Under the pieces are notes generated by a model, which had not been told where the DNA came from, ran no database searches, and worked only from the letters and a program-made list of their open reading frames with translations. This document shows, one piece after another, positions 1 to 9,894 of a stretch of 64,000 bases of DNA. The stretch spans positions 1,636,590 through 1,700,589 of the forward strand of contig SCFE01000034.1 of the NCBI GenBank assembly GCA_004352715.1. Direction: 5' to 3'. The position numbers and the translations under genes were made by a program. Numbering within the stretch: the first letter of the stretch is position 1; each line of letters opens with the position of its first letter. Origin of the DNA: Hofstenia miamia. Taxonomy: Eukaryota; Xenacoelomorpha; Acoela.

Positions 1-42
1 CGTTTTGAAATTTTTTCATAATATCATCGAAAGACTGCTTAC

Positions 43-271
43 AAAGAAAATTCTGAACACTAGCTTGTAGTGATTCTGTATATCCTTTCTAAATTTTTTT
101 CGAGGTTTAGGCATTATATGTAGTGTTGTTTGTGAATCCCATCTAGCATTAATTTCCTTATATAATCCTATCAGATTCCAGTTTCAATAATATTTTATAA
201 TTTCTGATCGATCTGGTGTTTGTCTGCCATCAATAAACGTAGGATTCTGTCTGTAATATGATGTTGAGAAC
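43..271 (-). pseudogene. Unrecognised exon-like stretch with one in-frame stop
   Basis: Read on the minus strand, this 229-nt stretch follows an acceptor-like AATTTATAG and ends at a strong donor-like GTAAGC. Its frame is protein-like (NPTFIDGRQTPDRSE, then WDSQTTLHIMPKPRKK), broken by a single TGA about 27 codons in. I do not recognise the family. It may be an exon of a decayed transposon or host pseudogene, or a real exon with a base error. Chance is not excluded, since splice signals carry little information. Confidence 0.3.
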
Positions 272-896
272 CTATAAATTGTGGCTTTTCTATGTTTTGT
301 TTGTTTTATTATAAGTTTTAACATTCTTAGTCTTGCATATAAACTTTTTGATTTATTGATTAGATGGAGTGTTTACTAGATCTTGAACAATGATATGTGC
401 TGTTCCAGATTTGTAAAGACCCGAACTTCTAACGACCCGAAAACGAGCTTATTTTAAAAAAAGCAAATTTATATTTCTGTTTATTAATCTGATTACGCAG
501 GTTTTTCTTATTCTTTCATTCTATATATCTTATAATCTTTTTTTAAAATGTTTATTAAATAATAGGAAGACCTCTGAGAGCGCAATATTTTTAAAGATAC
601 TATAAAGCTAAAACGAGCTTAAAGCTTTCCATTAACAAGGCACAGAGCACTAAGTTTAAAATCATTGTACTGTGTTGAATTGTGAGTGATTTTGAATAAA
701 ATAAGTTTCTCTATCTTCTGAAAATTTCGATTACTTTCAATCTAAGATATTAACTGAAACAATATATGTAGGCAAAACCAAATACATATAGTTGAAGACC
801 TCTTCTGTGGTATTAGACCATTCATATAAGCACAAGTGCATTCGATATAATTTTTCTATCATTTTGATCTTCTAGGACTCACTTTTGGGTTTTTTC
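272..896. other. AT-rich stretch without a supported gene
   Basis: I see no coherent reading frame, RNA gene or repeat structure in this stretch on either strand. Confidence 0.5.
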
Positions 897-919
897 ATTA
901 TTATTATTATTATTTTATA

Positions 920-994
<75 letters not shown>
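897..994. repeat. (ATT)n microsatellite, probable 3' tail of the adjacent RLE retrotransposon
   Basis: Roughly 100 bp of almost pure ATT repeats ends a few bases before the 3' end of the minus-strand RLE element. Read on the element's strand it is (AAT)n. The second copy of the same family (near 35.0 kb) also has a short (ATT) run at the same boundary, which fits a microsatellite-type 3' tail of the retrotransposon. Confidence 0.75.
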
Positions 995-995
<1 letters not shown>

Positions 996-999
996 TTGC

Positions 1000-2839
1000 A
1001 TCTCACAGCTTCATGCTGGTATCCCTCTCAGCTCGGGGAACTCACCAGTTCCCAGGGAGTCTGAGAGCTTTCCTCAGTCCTCTAGCTGTTCCTAACAATG
1101 CTGCCTTCTGTGCGACTGCTCCTCCCCACTTTGGTATTCCCAGCTCCTCCAAGTATATCTTATGCTTCTAACTCACTGCTCATAGTGCTCCTACTACTAC
1201 CGGGACTACTTCAACCTTCTTTAACTTCCACAGCCTTTCTATTTCCTCCGCCAACTCCCTGTACTTGTCTATCTTCTCTTTCTCCTTGCTTTCTACATTC
1301 CTGTCTTTTGGTAGTGCTATGTCTATCACTGTTCCTAATCTTTTCTCTTTGTCTACCACTACTATGTCTGGCCTCCTTGCTTCTATCACCTTGATTGTCT
1401 GTATGTTTAAGTCCTAGAGTATCTTAACATTCTCATTTTCTATAACGCCTTGTGGCTTGGGCTCATACCACTTGTCTACTGCTTCTAACCCCTGCTGCCT
1501 GCCTAAACTCCAGTGTAGCATTCGTCCCATCCAGTGCGCCAACTTCTCACACCCTGATATCAGATGATCTACTGTCTCACACTCTTTCTTACATAGCCTA
1601 CACTTATCACTTACTTCCACTCTTCTGTCTATATGCTTCTTCACCTAGTTTGTTCTCATCGCTTGTTCCTGTGCTGCCATTATCAGTGCTTCTGTTTCTC
1701 TTTTAAGTCCTGCTTTTTTAACGACTTGTTGCTTTCTTCTCTGTGACACATTTCTGTGTTCCTCCAGTATTCTCCATGCATTGCCTTCTGCCTATACCTT
1801 GTTTGTCTCTCTGATTCCATCCTACTCAGGTATACCTTCTTTCCTTCACTGTCAGTTCTTATCTTCTTTAACTCCTTAGTGACCTCTAGTAGGGATCCTC
1901 TAGGTTGCTCTTCTACATATTCCTTTAGCCCTAGTGCTTCTGCTTCTACAGTTTCCTCAACACTTAGCAGCCCTTTCCCGCCCTTATGCCTTGGCATGTA
2001 CAGCCTATCTACATCTCCATTTAGGTTGAATGCTCTCTCTGCTGCTAGTATCTTCCTTGTCTCNCATGCATTGCCTTCTGCCTATACCTTGTTTGTCTCT
2101 CTGATTCCATCCTACTCTGGTATATCTTCTTTCCTTCACTCTCAGTTCTTATCTTCTTTAACTCCTTAGTGACCTCTAGTAGGGATCCTTTAGGTTGCTC
2201 TTCTACATATTCCTTTAGCCCTAGTCCTTCTGCTTCTACAGTTTCCTCCACACTTAGCAGCCCTTTCCCTCCCTTATGCCTTGGCATGTACAGCCTATCT
2301 ACATCTCCATTTAGGTTGAATGCTCTCTCTGCTGCTAGTATCTTCCTTGTCTCCCTGTCTAATTCCCTCAGTTCATTCTTGTTCCACCTAACTATTTCTG
2401 CTGAATATCTCAACACTGGTATCACCCACGTATTAAATGCCTTTACACTGTTCTGCCCATTCAATGCTGACTTCTGTAGTACTTTCCTTACTGTCCTCTT
2501 GTATTCTTTCCTTAGTCTCATCTTCATTTCATCGTGATCTGTTCTATCTTTTGCTATCACACCTAAGTACTTGTACCCTCTTTGACTTCCTCAATCTTAT
2601 CCCCTCTGTTTGTCCTCAAACCCTCCCATCCACACACTTGCCTCTAGTCATTGTCACTGCTGCACACTTTCCTAATCCAAACTCCAACCCTGAATCTCTG
2701 CTTGCCTTCTCCAATGTCTCCACTTGCTTCTGCAACATCTTCCTTGAACTAGCGTACATCTTCAGGTCGTCCATGTACCACAGGTGACTCACTGCTCTAC
2801 CATTCTTCTCCATCTTATACCCTATGCCTGTCTCCTTTA
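1000..2839 (-). mobile_element. RLE-type non-LTR retrotransposon, 3' portion, copy 1
   Basis: This is the 3' part of a non-LTR retrotransposon on the minus strand, running from the reverse-transcriptase catalytic region (next to the gap at 2840) to the 3' UTR and an (ATT)n tail. It is G+C-richer than its surroundings and pyrimidine-rich on the plus strand. A second copy lies at about 35.0-37.0 kb. The single N at 2064 marks a join: 1778-2063 and 2065-2350 are near-duplicates, so this copy is not collinear as assembled. Confidence 0.8.
1180..2813 (-). pseudogene. Reverse transcriptase / restriction-like endonuclease polyprotein, broken
   Basis: Read from high to low coordinates, the pieces appear in polyprotein order. 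First is a reverse-transcriptase motif C with YMDD (HLWYMDDLKMYA, near 2790). Next is an RT thumb-like region (near 2560-2050; LRYSAEIVRWNKNELRELD, DRLYMPRHKGGKGLLS). Then comes a zinc-knuckle-like CRLCKKECETVDHLISGC (near 1600). Last is a PD-(D/E)xK-like core RRPDIVVVDK...IDIALP (near 1370-1300), ending VVPVVVGAL. C-x2-C...H...C followed by RPD...D is the layout of the restriction-like endonuclease of R2/R4/NeSL-type elements. Frame changes, an internal duplication at the N and missing 5' sequence make it nonfunctional as assembled. I am sure of the retrotransposon and fairly sure of the RLE class, but not of the clade. Confidence 0.75.
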
Positions 2840-3051
2840 NNNNNNNNNNNNNNNNNNNNNNNNNNNNNNNNNNNNNNNNNNNNNNNNNNNNNNNNNNNNN
2901 NNNNNNNNNNNNNNNNNNNNNNNNNNNNNNNNNNNNNNNNNNNNNNNNNNNNNNNNNNNNNNNNNNNNNNNNNNNNNNNNNNNNNNNNNNNNNNNNNNNN
3001 NNNNNNNNNNNNNNNNNNNNNNNNNNNNNNNNNNNNNNNNNNNNNNNNNNN
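2840..3051. other. Assembly gap (212 N)
   Basis: A run of N separates the RLE element (minus) from an SGNH-type ORF fragment (plus). Confidence 0.99.
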
Positions 3052-3591
3052 GGTCACAACTCTAGGCTTCTTGCTGAAAAGATCTCACAATATCCGAAAG
3101 TTCACGTCAATTCTGTTATCCTCAATACTGGTCTAATTGATGCCATACATTCCACAGATGTTCAAAACTTCAAATCCAATATCAATCATCTAGTTGAACT
3201 GATTCGTCTCAAATTCTCACCACGCTTCATCTACTTCTTGGAAATCACTCCTGTCTGCAAAAATTCAATATTACAACGAAATCACATCATTGCTGAATTC
3301 AATGAAGTCCTATCGCGCATGTCTTCAAGCAACTTCAACGTCATCCCAGTCTTCAAAAAATACCTATCGTCACGAAGAACTGTCAACAGTAGTCTCTTAG
3401 CCCTTGACGGGATACATCTTTCTCGAAAAGGAATCAAACAAATGACTCATATCTTAAAGAATCATCTCAGTCCACGACAAATCACTCTCTCATCATTCCG
3501 TGCTCCTTATATGTCTTATGCAAAAGTCACAAGCTCATCAACGCTTCGATGTCTCCTTCCGACCCCATCCCTCTATCCTCAAAATGCCTAA
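3052..3591 (+). CDS. SGNH/GDSL-esterase-like domain of a non-LTR retrotransposon ORF (partial)
   Basis: Open from the gap to a stop at 3589-3591, about 179 residues. It reads like the C-terminal part of an SGNH-hydrolase fold: a hydrophobic strand with a short conserved turn (VILNTGLIDAI), a FIYFLEITPV strand, and the closing block LLALDGIHLSRKGIKQM. That block carries the DGIH Asp-x-x-His pair which in SGNH enzymes supplies the catalytic Asp and His. The Ser block would lie in the gap. Esterase domains of this kind are known in ORF1 proteins of CR1/L2-type retrotransposons, and the surroundings are retrotransposon debris, so I infer a mobile-element origin. A host esterase is less likely. 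Confidence 0.55.
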   Translation, partial: GHNSRLLAEKISQYPKVHVNSVILNTGLIDAIHSTDVQNFKSNINHLVELIRLKFSPRFIYFLEITPVCKNSILQRNHIIAEFNEVLSRMSSSNFNVIPVFKKYLSSRRTVNSSLLALDGIHLSRKGIKQMTHILKNHLSPRQITLSSFRAPYMSYAKVTSSSTLRCLLPTPSLYPQNA

Positions 3592-3608
3592 ATCAATCAA
3601 ACTGGTAA

Positions 3609-4608
3609 NNNNNNNNNNNNNNNNNNNNNNNNNNNNNNNNNNNNNNNNNNNNNNNNNNNNNNNNNNNNNNNNNNNNNNNNNNNNNNNNNNNNNNNNNNNN
3701 NNNNNNNNNNNNNNNNNNNNNNNNNNNNNNNNNNNNNNNNNNNNNNNNNNNNNNNNNNNNNNNNNNNNNNNNNNNNNNNNNNNNNNNNNNNNNNNNNNNN
3801 NNNNNNNNNNNNNNNNNNNNNNNNNNNNNNNNNNNNNNNNNNNNNNNNNNNNNNNNNNNNNNNNNNNNNNNNNNNNNNNNNNNNNNNNNNNNNNNNNNNN
3901 NNNNNNNNNNNNNNNNNNNNNNNNNNNNNNNNNNNNNNNNNNNNNNNNNNNNNNNNNNNNNNNNNNNNNNNNNNNNNNNNNNNNNNNNNNNNNNNNNNNN
4001 NNNNNNNNNNNNNNNNNNNNNNNNNNNNNNNNNNNNNNNNNNNNNNNNNNNNNNNNNNNNNNNNNNNNNNNNNNNNNNNNNNNNNNNNNNNNNNNNNNNN
4101 NNNNNNNNNNNNNNNNNNNNNNNNNNNNNNNNNNNNNNNNNNNNNNNNNNNNNNNNNNNNNNNNNNNNNNNNNNNNNNNNNNNNNNNNNNNNNNNNNNNN
4201 NNNNNNNNNNNNNNNNNNNNNNNNNNNNNNNNNNNNNNNNNNNNNNNNNNNNNNNNNNNNNNNNNNNNNNNNNNNNNNNNNNNNNNNNNNNNNNNNNNNN
4301 NNNNNNNNNNNNNNNNNNNNNNNNNNNNNNNNNNNNNNNNNNNNNNNNNNNNNNNNNNNNNNNNNNNNNNNNNNNNNNNNNNNNNNNNNNNNNNNNNNNN
4401 NNNNNNNNNNNNNNNNNNNNNNNNNNNNNNNNNNNNNNNNNNNNNNNNNNNNNNNNNNNNNNNNNNNNNNNNNNNNNNNNNNNNNNNNNNNNNNNNNNNN
4501 NNNNNNNNNNNNNNNNNNNNNNNNNNNNNNNNNNNNNNNNNNNNNNNNNNNNNNNNNNNNNNNNNNNNNNNNNNNNNNNNNNNNNNNNNNNNNNNNNNNN
4601 NNNNNNNN
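3609..4608. other. Assembly gap (1000 N)
   Basis: Exactly 1000 N, probably a placeholder of arbitrary length. Confidence 0.99.
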
Positions 4609-4867
4609 ATATCGTAATAAATATAAAATATTATCTCCGTTCTATCAAATTCATATGCATATGCTATCTATCTTATTTAAATTCAAATCTCTACAAACAT
4701 CTCTTCTTTTCCTTAATGACTATATTAAATTAAATGAGCGATCGCAAAAATTTTTGAGTTTAGATAAAAATTATAATGGCTTTCATCACATATCAATTAA
4801 ATTGTGGAATAATTTAGATTATGAAACGCGAATAGAAAAAAACTATAAAAAGTTTAGAAAAAATTGA
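4609..4867 (+). pseudogene. C-terminal end of a non-LTR reverse transcriptase (partial)
   Basis: This frame leaves the gap and stops at 4865-4867. It contains FKSLQTSLLFLND and HHISIKLWNNLDYETR. The pattern '...I.LWN.LP...R....F...' near a stop is the usual C-terminal tail of Jockey/CR1-type reverse transcriptases, and the 953-codon element in this window ends similarly (ATRQWNNLPNEIK). It could be the far end of the element whose SGNH domain lies left of the gap, with the gap hiding the endonuclease and RT; that link is inference. Confidence 0.55.
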
Positions 4868-5095
4868 AACAATTTCTTCTAATAAAACAGTATACATTAG
4901 GGGACGGTAATACATCGAACATTGAGCACCTACACAAACATCCACTCAAACATTGATTATATGATTATATTATTATATATTGTACATATTAATTTGTAGT
5001 TATTTGTTCATGTTTATTTTTTTTGTAATGCGTTAGTTTGTAGATCTTGTATACATATATTGCGCAATAAATTTGCTCTGACTCTTATACTGATA
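4868..5095 (+). other. Probable 3' UTR of the preceding retrotransposon fragment
   Basis: AT-rich sequence after the RT tail, with an AATAAA at about 5065 shortly before the sequence changes character. No gene is seen. The element end is a guess. Confidence 0.35.
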
Positions 5096-5199
5096 ATCAA
5101 GTTGAAAATATTATGGCTAACTACAAAAAAATTTCAAATTCGTTTACATAAATACTGGAAGTCTTTGTGCAAATCGCCCTGAATTTTTAAATCTATAGC

Positions 5200-6230
5200 A
5201 AAATTGGTAATAATGCAATTTACTTAGTTACTGAAACCTGGCTAAAAGGCTACGACAATATAAATGAGTTATATAACAAACTCTAGTTTGTTTGAAATTC
5301 ATTAGAAAAATAGATTGGAAAGGGGTGGGGGCTTATTAATAATTAATCCAAAATCAATAAAATCGAAACGCAGAAGCGATCTCGAATAAAAACATGAAAT
5401 TTTTTAGTTTGTTTGGATTGAGTTCAATTCAAAAATTAATTCTTCGGAAGCCGAACTTCTAATTGTTTTCTACAATCCAAATAAAAACTATATTTCCCAC
5501 TTTTACGATTATAAGTGTACAGAAATTGAAAATGCAATTCTAGAAAAGAAATACATAAGTATTTTAGGTGATTTTAATGCTAACTACTTAAATCTTAACG
5601 AATCACACAAATTGTATAGCATTTGTGACATTTTTGATATTAAAATAATTAATAAATCCACTCCAACTCGACATTCAAATTTGATAGATTATTTTCTTTC
5701 AGATAGCCCAATCGCTCATTTAAATTTCATTTTCGAATTTAGTGATCACAATTTTGTGTGTACGTCCGTAACTCCAAATTTGATGTTAAAACAAAAAAAG
5801 TAATTTTTTCCAGAGATTTTAATAACTTTGATGAAAAAACTTTTATCAAACACTTAAAGAACATTTCATTTCATTATGCTTACACATTGTCGAAAGGCGA
5901 CCACTTGAACTCGCAATATCCCACCCAAGCACCACTAATTGGACTAATTATGAGCGCGCAAAGCAATTGATCAAAAGACGCCGCAAAAAGAACTATGATG
6001 CTAAAATATAGAATTATTTTGAGCAAATGAATAAATCAAATAGAAAATGGAACTTTGTGACCCAAACGATTGGAAAAAATCAAAGTTCATTGACTAACAT
6101 TAAGGAAATAGGTTTTAAAAATAAGCTTTACGGAAATAAGAAACAAATAGCAAACACTTTAAATGACACTTTTGCAAAAATGGGAAATTTTCATTTTAAT
6201 TCTCTTGATACATATAAAATTTTTAACTAA
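5200..6230 (+). pseudogene. Decayed non-LTR endonuclease and linker, plus strand
   Basis: Fragments in several frames match the endonuclease and linker of the 953-codon element at 24.5-27.3 kb. They are LGDFNANYLN (near 5565), the DYFLSDSP and FSDHNFVC blocks (5680-5760), and the linker NRKWNFVTQTIGKNQ followed by KQIANTLNDTFAKMGNF (6040-6190). In the intact relative the same positions read LLGDWNINYL, DYIITS, SDHCIISI and KWSFIHNLTNRNK. Stops and frameshifts are frequent. The reverse-transcriptase half is absent, so the copy is truncated or interrupted near 6230. Confidence 0.65.
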
Positions 6231-7035
6231 ACAAAATTTTAAGTTAATCACTTTATAAAAAATATTCCTAATAACTAATAATCGAGTAGAATATTGAAAT
6301 TCCTACACGTTATTTAAAAGAAAGCCTACAAGAAGAATCTCATCCAAGAACTTACACAATTACAGTTTGAATTTAAAATATAACAAGAGCATTTTTAAAT
6401 TTTTAAGCGACTGCAAAATAATTTAGGTGCTTATTTCTATACACCTTTATTGTATTACGTCAATTAATTTGTCCATATTTTAATCGAAATAATATTAATT
6501 TTTTTCTTTAAGAAATACAATATGTTGAATGTATTTTTTAATATTCTAAATAAATGTCTCTCAAGTGTTTTAAGCTTCTGGATGTTTACCTTCCTTTATT
6601 TCTTTTCTATTCAATTATTGGAATATTTTCCAATTTCATCGACCTTGCATTTGATTAGTAATTAGTTTCTTGTTTGAAAAAATATAATTCCATAATCACC
6701 CGAATTGCATATAGAGACAGATGTGCACTGCTAAATGATAGTAATAATAATGTAAGGCGACTCTGAATTAGAGAGATTGGCAAGCATTTATAAGAAAAAC
6801 ATTGTGTAAAATATTTTTCGAGAGTACAAAGTAACGGTGTGTGAGACTAGGAAGTTTCAAAAGGATTTACTAATGTAAGTTGCAATTATTTCCTTTTTAT
6901 TGAGTAAGAAAAGCTTAAATTCTCTTCACATTCCACCTATTAATCACAGCAAAGCAAAATAGATCCACGTATTTGGTCATTATAAATTTATATGAATTTA
7001 ATGCCAAAGCAATGTATTTTTATATTGTATTTAAA
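6231..7035. other. AT-rich stretch without a supported gene
   Basis: No coherent frame or repeat is seen on either strand. Confidence 0.5.
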
Positions 7036-8505
7036 ATAAGATAAGATATTCTATATTCCAATAATATTTTCAATTACAAGACTGGTTATTACCTGAATAG
7101 CGTCAAGAATGATAACAAATAGCTATATTTACAAAAAAGTAACAACACTACGAAATCTCTTCTGTTCAGACTATGGAAATTGTATAATCATTATTGTAAA
7201 ATTTGAAACCTAGCAATGATTTACCCAAAATGAATTATTCTTTCAACATAAATGTTTTCAATTTTCTTTTAAACTTAATTGCACTCTTAATCATTCTAAT
7301 TTCATTTGGTAAACAATTCCAATTGCGAATTGCAAAAGACTTTACCAAATTTAATGCTAGTATAATGATTAGTTCTAATATTTCGCTTATGACAAAAGTT
7401 TAAAAATGATATTGAATAATAAGGAAGTAATTGATTTGCGATTTTAAGAAACTTAATCAAAATATTAAAAACAAAAGTTGATTTGGAAACAGCATGGAAG
7501 ACAAAATGAAAATTCTTGTTTTGAAGAAGTTTTCTGACAAAAATTCAATGCCCATTTTAATTGTATTGTAGGTTTTTTCAATACTTATTCACTTAAATTT
7601 GAAAAAAGTTTATTTGCATAATTTAGATGACTCATGACTTAAGCATAAAATAACTGAATCATATTGGCTGAGGGTAATTGTTTAGCTACATGTAACATTG
7701 CCATGCGCATTAAAATTTCTTTTACTTGCGTGCTGAGTCAATTGTTGTCTAGATATTTGAAAGATTCCTTAGGGGAGATTGAGGCGTAATTAAATTTAAA
7801 GTAAGTGAAAAAATTGATAGTAATGCACTTTTTCCCTGATGATTCAGGATGCAAAATTCAGTTTTTTTCACAGTTGTTGTTTAATTTGTGCATGTTAAAA
7901 TATTTACTAAATTATTTACAATATTTTTCTACATCATTTATTGCTTGATTTAAGGATGTATTTCCACTGAAAATACATTTACCAGCGGCGTATTGAACCA
8001 ATTGCCAAATCGAATGTTGCTGCATGTCATTTACATATACGTTAAAAAGTAGCTGGTCCAAGAATGGTACCTTGCTGTACTTGGTTTTTATAGATAGCCA
8101 ATTAGAGAAAGTATTATTAAATTTGAGGCACTGAATTCTGTTGGTTAGATAACTAGATATCAATTTAACGCTACTTTCAGGAAATCCTATTCTTTCTAAT
8201 TTCATATATAAGATATCGTGATTAATAGAGTCAAAAGCTTTTGAAAGATCGAGACAGGCCACTGCCACAAATTGGTCTTAGTCAAGAAATGATTGCCAAT
8301 TTTCTGTAGCATACAAAAGAGCATCATCAGTTGAAAAATTCTTGCGGAAACCAAATTGTGATTTTGGCATTAATTGATTTTGTAAGAGTCGTTTGAAAAT
8401 TTTACTTATTGGTGAAGCATTTGAGATCGGCCTATAATTTATAAACAAATTTAATCTAACAATAAGTAAAATCCACAACCCAATCAGTAGGGATAAATTC
8501 AACAA
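7036..8505 (-). mobile_element. Decayed non-LTR retrotransposon, RT and 3' end, minus strand
   Basis: A 5'-truncated, mutated relative of the element at 24.3-27.5 kb, on the minus strand. Two open pieces keep RT blocks. 8278-8505 carries the NYRPIS-like block and QFGFRKNFSTDDALLYAT. 7912-8268 carries LDLSKAFDSINHDIL and a damaged catalytic block QYAAGKC where the intact relative has QYADDTC, so the catalytic Asp pair is lost. The C-terminal region is still recognisable at 7200-7400. The 3' tail is ATAAGATAAGATA at 7036-7048, the complement of the TTATC-type tail seen at 24.33 kb and 52.12 kb. Confidence 0.75.
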
Positions 8506-8925
8506 GCGGAGTGACCCAAATAATTAAGAAATGGTACTGAAATTCCCATTGCCACACCATGCAAGGGACTTAACTAGCACTATATTTCAGAATTTTTAAT
8601 TAAAGCTGTAATTAAATTGTAGCAGCTTCACGCAAGTTGCAGATCAATGACAAATATTTAGTTCTGTACATGTAAATGCAGTTCAGATATGCAGAGCATA
8701 GCTGACCTGATCTGCATTTGGTAGTAACTATAATAACTTTATAGTTATTCATGCGATTGTGTTGTAAACACTAGAATGAGAAGAAATTTATTTTAACTAT
8801 ATTATTATTATTATTTTAGGTAATTAATAAATATATTATAAGCTATTTTAATTAGCGGTGCTGGTCTCTAATACATTTTCTGGTCTAGATCTCGATTGAT
8901 CAAAATTGCGAGCACCACCCTCAAT
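8506..8925. other. Spacer between the retrotransposon remnant and the receptor gene
   Basis: AT-rich with a short ATT run near 8800. Read on the minus strand, an AATAAA lies near 8790, about 135 nt past the receptor stop codon, and could serve as its poly(A) signal. Confidence 0.35.
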
Positions 8926-9894
8926 TTACCACTTAAGTGAATTCTTTAAAATTGCAATGAAAGCGGTTCTAAATGTTCGGTTCTGTGTAGCATACACGCA
9001 TGGATTAAGAAATGATGAAGCAATTGTAAGCTGAACACAAAAATGATAAATGGGATTATCAAGTTTCACATTTAAGTATAACGACGTAACAGCATCAATA
9101 TAGTAGAGACACGCGTAAATATATGTTGGAAACGTACTAGCACCAAAAACAAAAGTTATTGCAATTGATGTTATTGTTAAGCGTTGGGTATTCTTTTGAC
9201 TGCTAGAGTTTTCTTGCTTAAAATGCGATTTGTTGACGACTTTTCGAATTATTCTTGTGTAGGTAAATACTATTACAGAAATACAAAAACTTGTAAACAC
9301 CACAAACCAATATGCTTTGAACAACAGTAAGCTCTTGGATGCATTGCCGGCTGTGAATATGCATTTGGGTATATTATTTTGATTTAAATATGTAAAAGCA
9401 TCTATGTTCACCATGCTCAACAAAGCACCACCTAAATACAACGAGAACAAAATGCAATTCATCAAACAGTATTTTTGTGAAAATGCTCTGTAGGTGATAG
9501 GGTATAACACAGCAATATATCTTTCAGCTGATACTAATAAAATATGTAAAATTGAGATGTGCACAAATACCCACAAGTAGTATGTCGAACGTATGCAATG
9601 ACAAAATAGATGCCCCAAAATTCCACTTGGAACATTTAAATTTGGTTCGATGTATACGTTAAATAATTTGCAAACGCAGGTACAAAAATCTGTAAAAGCG
9701 AGACTGACAATAATCTTATTCGTCATAAATGATTGAAGTTTACTGCTTTCGAAGTATGTCAAAATAATCAATAAGTTGAAAAATCCTCCAGTGATTGCAA
9801 TTGCAGATGTAGACCATTTCGTCCAATCGGGTAGCTCAGACCAAGGATCGGTGTTGGAGGTATTCATTTTACAATGATGTTGTCCCATATACAT
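8926..9894 (-). CDS. Rhodopsin-type (class A) G-protein-coupled receptor, orphan
   Basis: Intact single-exon ORF of 322 codons with seven hydrophobic segments. TM1 is around residues 30-50 with Asn in GGFFNLLIILTY. TM2 is around 63-83 with the conserved Asp in SLAFTDF. TM3 ends in ERY, the DRY-motif variant. TM4 is near 143-163 and TM5 near 190-215. TM6 has TFP in place of the usual CWxP. TM7 carries NPCVY, the NPxxY motif. The N-terminus has an N-glycosylation site (NTS); Met10 is a possible alternative start. No Asp is at the amine-binding position in TM3, so an aminergic ligand is unlikely. The short intracellular tail ends KNSLKW. It presumably couples a peptide or other ligand to G proteins at the plasma membrane. 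I cannot assign the ligand. Lack of introns suggests a retroposed or lineage-expanded receptor. Confidence 0.9.
   Translation of the reverse strand: MYMGQHHCKMNTSNTDPWSELPDWTKWSTSAIAITGGFFNLLIILTYFESSKLQSFMTNKIIVSLAFTDFCTCVCKLFNVYIEPNLNVPSGILGHLFCHCIRSTYYLWVFVHISILHILLVSAERYIAVLYPITYRAFSQKYCLMNCILFSLYLGGALLSMVNIDAFTYLNQNNIPKCIFTAGNASKSLLLFKAYWFVVFTSFCISVIVFTYTRIIRKVVNKSHFKQENSSSQKNTQRLTITSIAITFVFGASTFPTYIYACLYYIDAVTSLYLNVKLDNPIYHFCVQLTIASSFLNPCVYATQNRTFRTAFIAILKNSLKW

Noticed and set aside
1098-2787. Ser/Leu/Pro-rich plus-strand open frames
   Set aside because: They are the complement of the minus-strand RLE polyprotein; pyrimidine-rich composition makes long antisense frames.
7203-7403. Plus-strand frame of 66 codons
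   Set aside because: Antisense to the decayed C-terminus of the minus-strand retrotransposon; the intact relative has the same antisense frame at 24520-24762.
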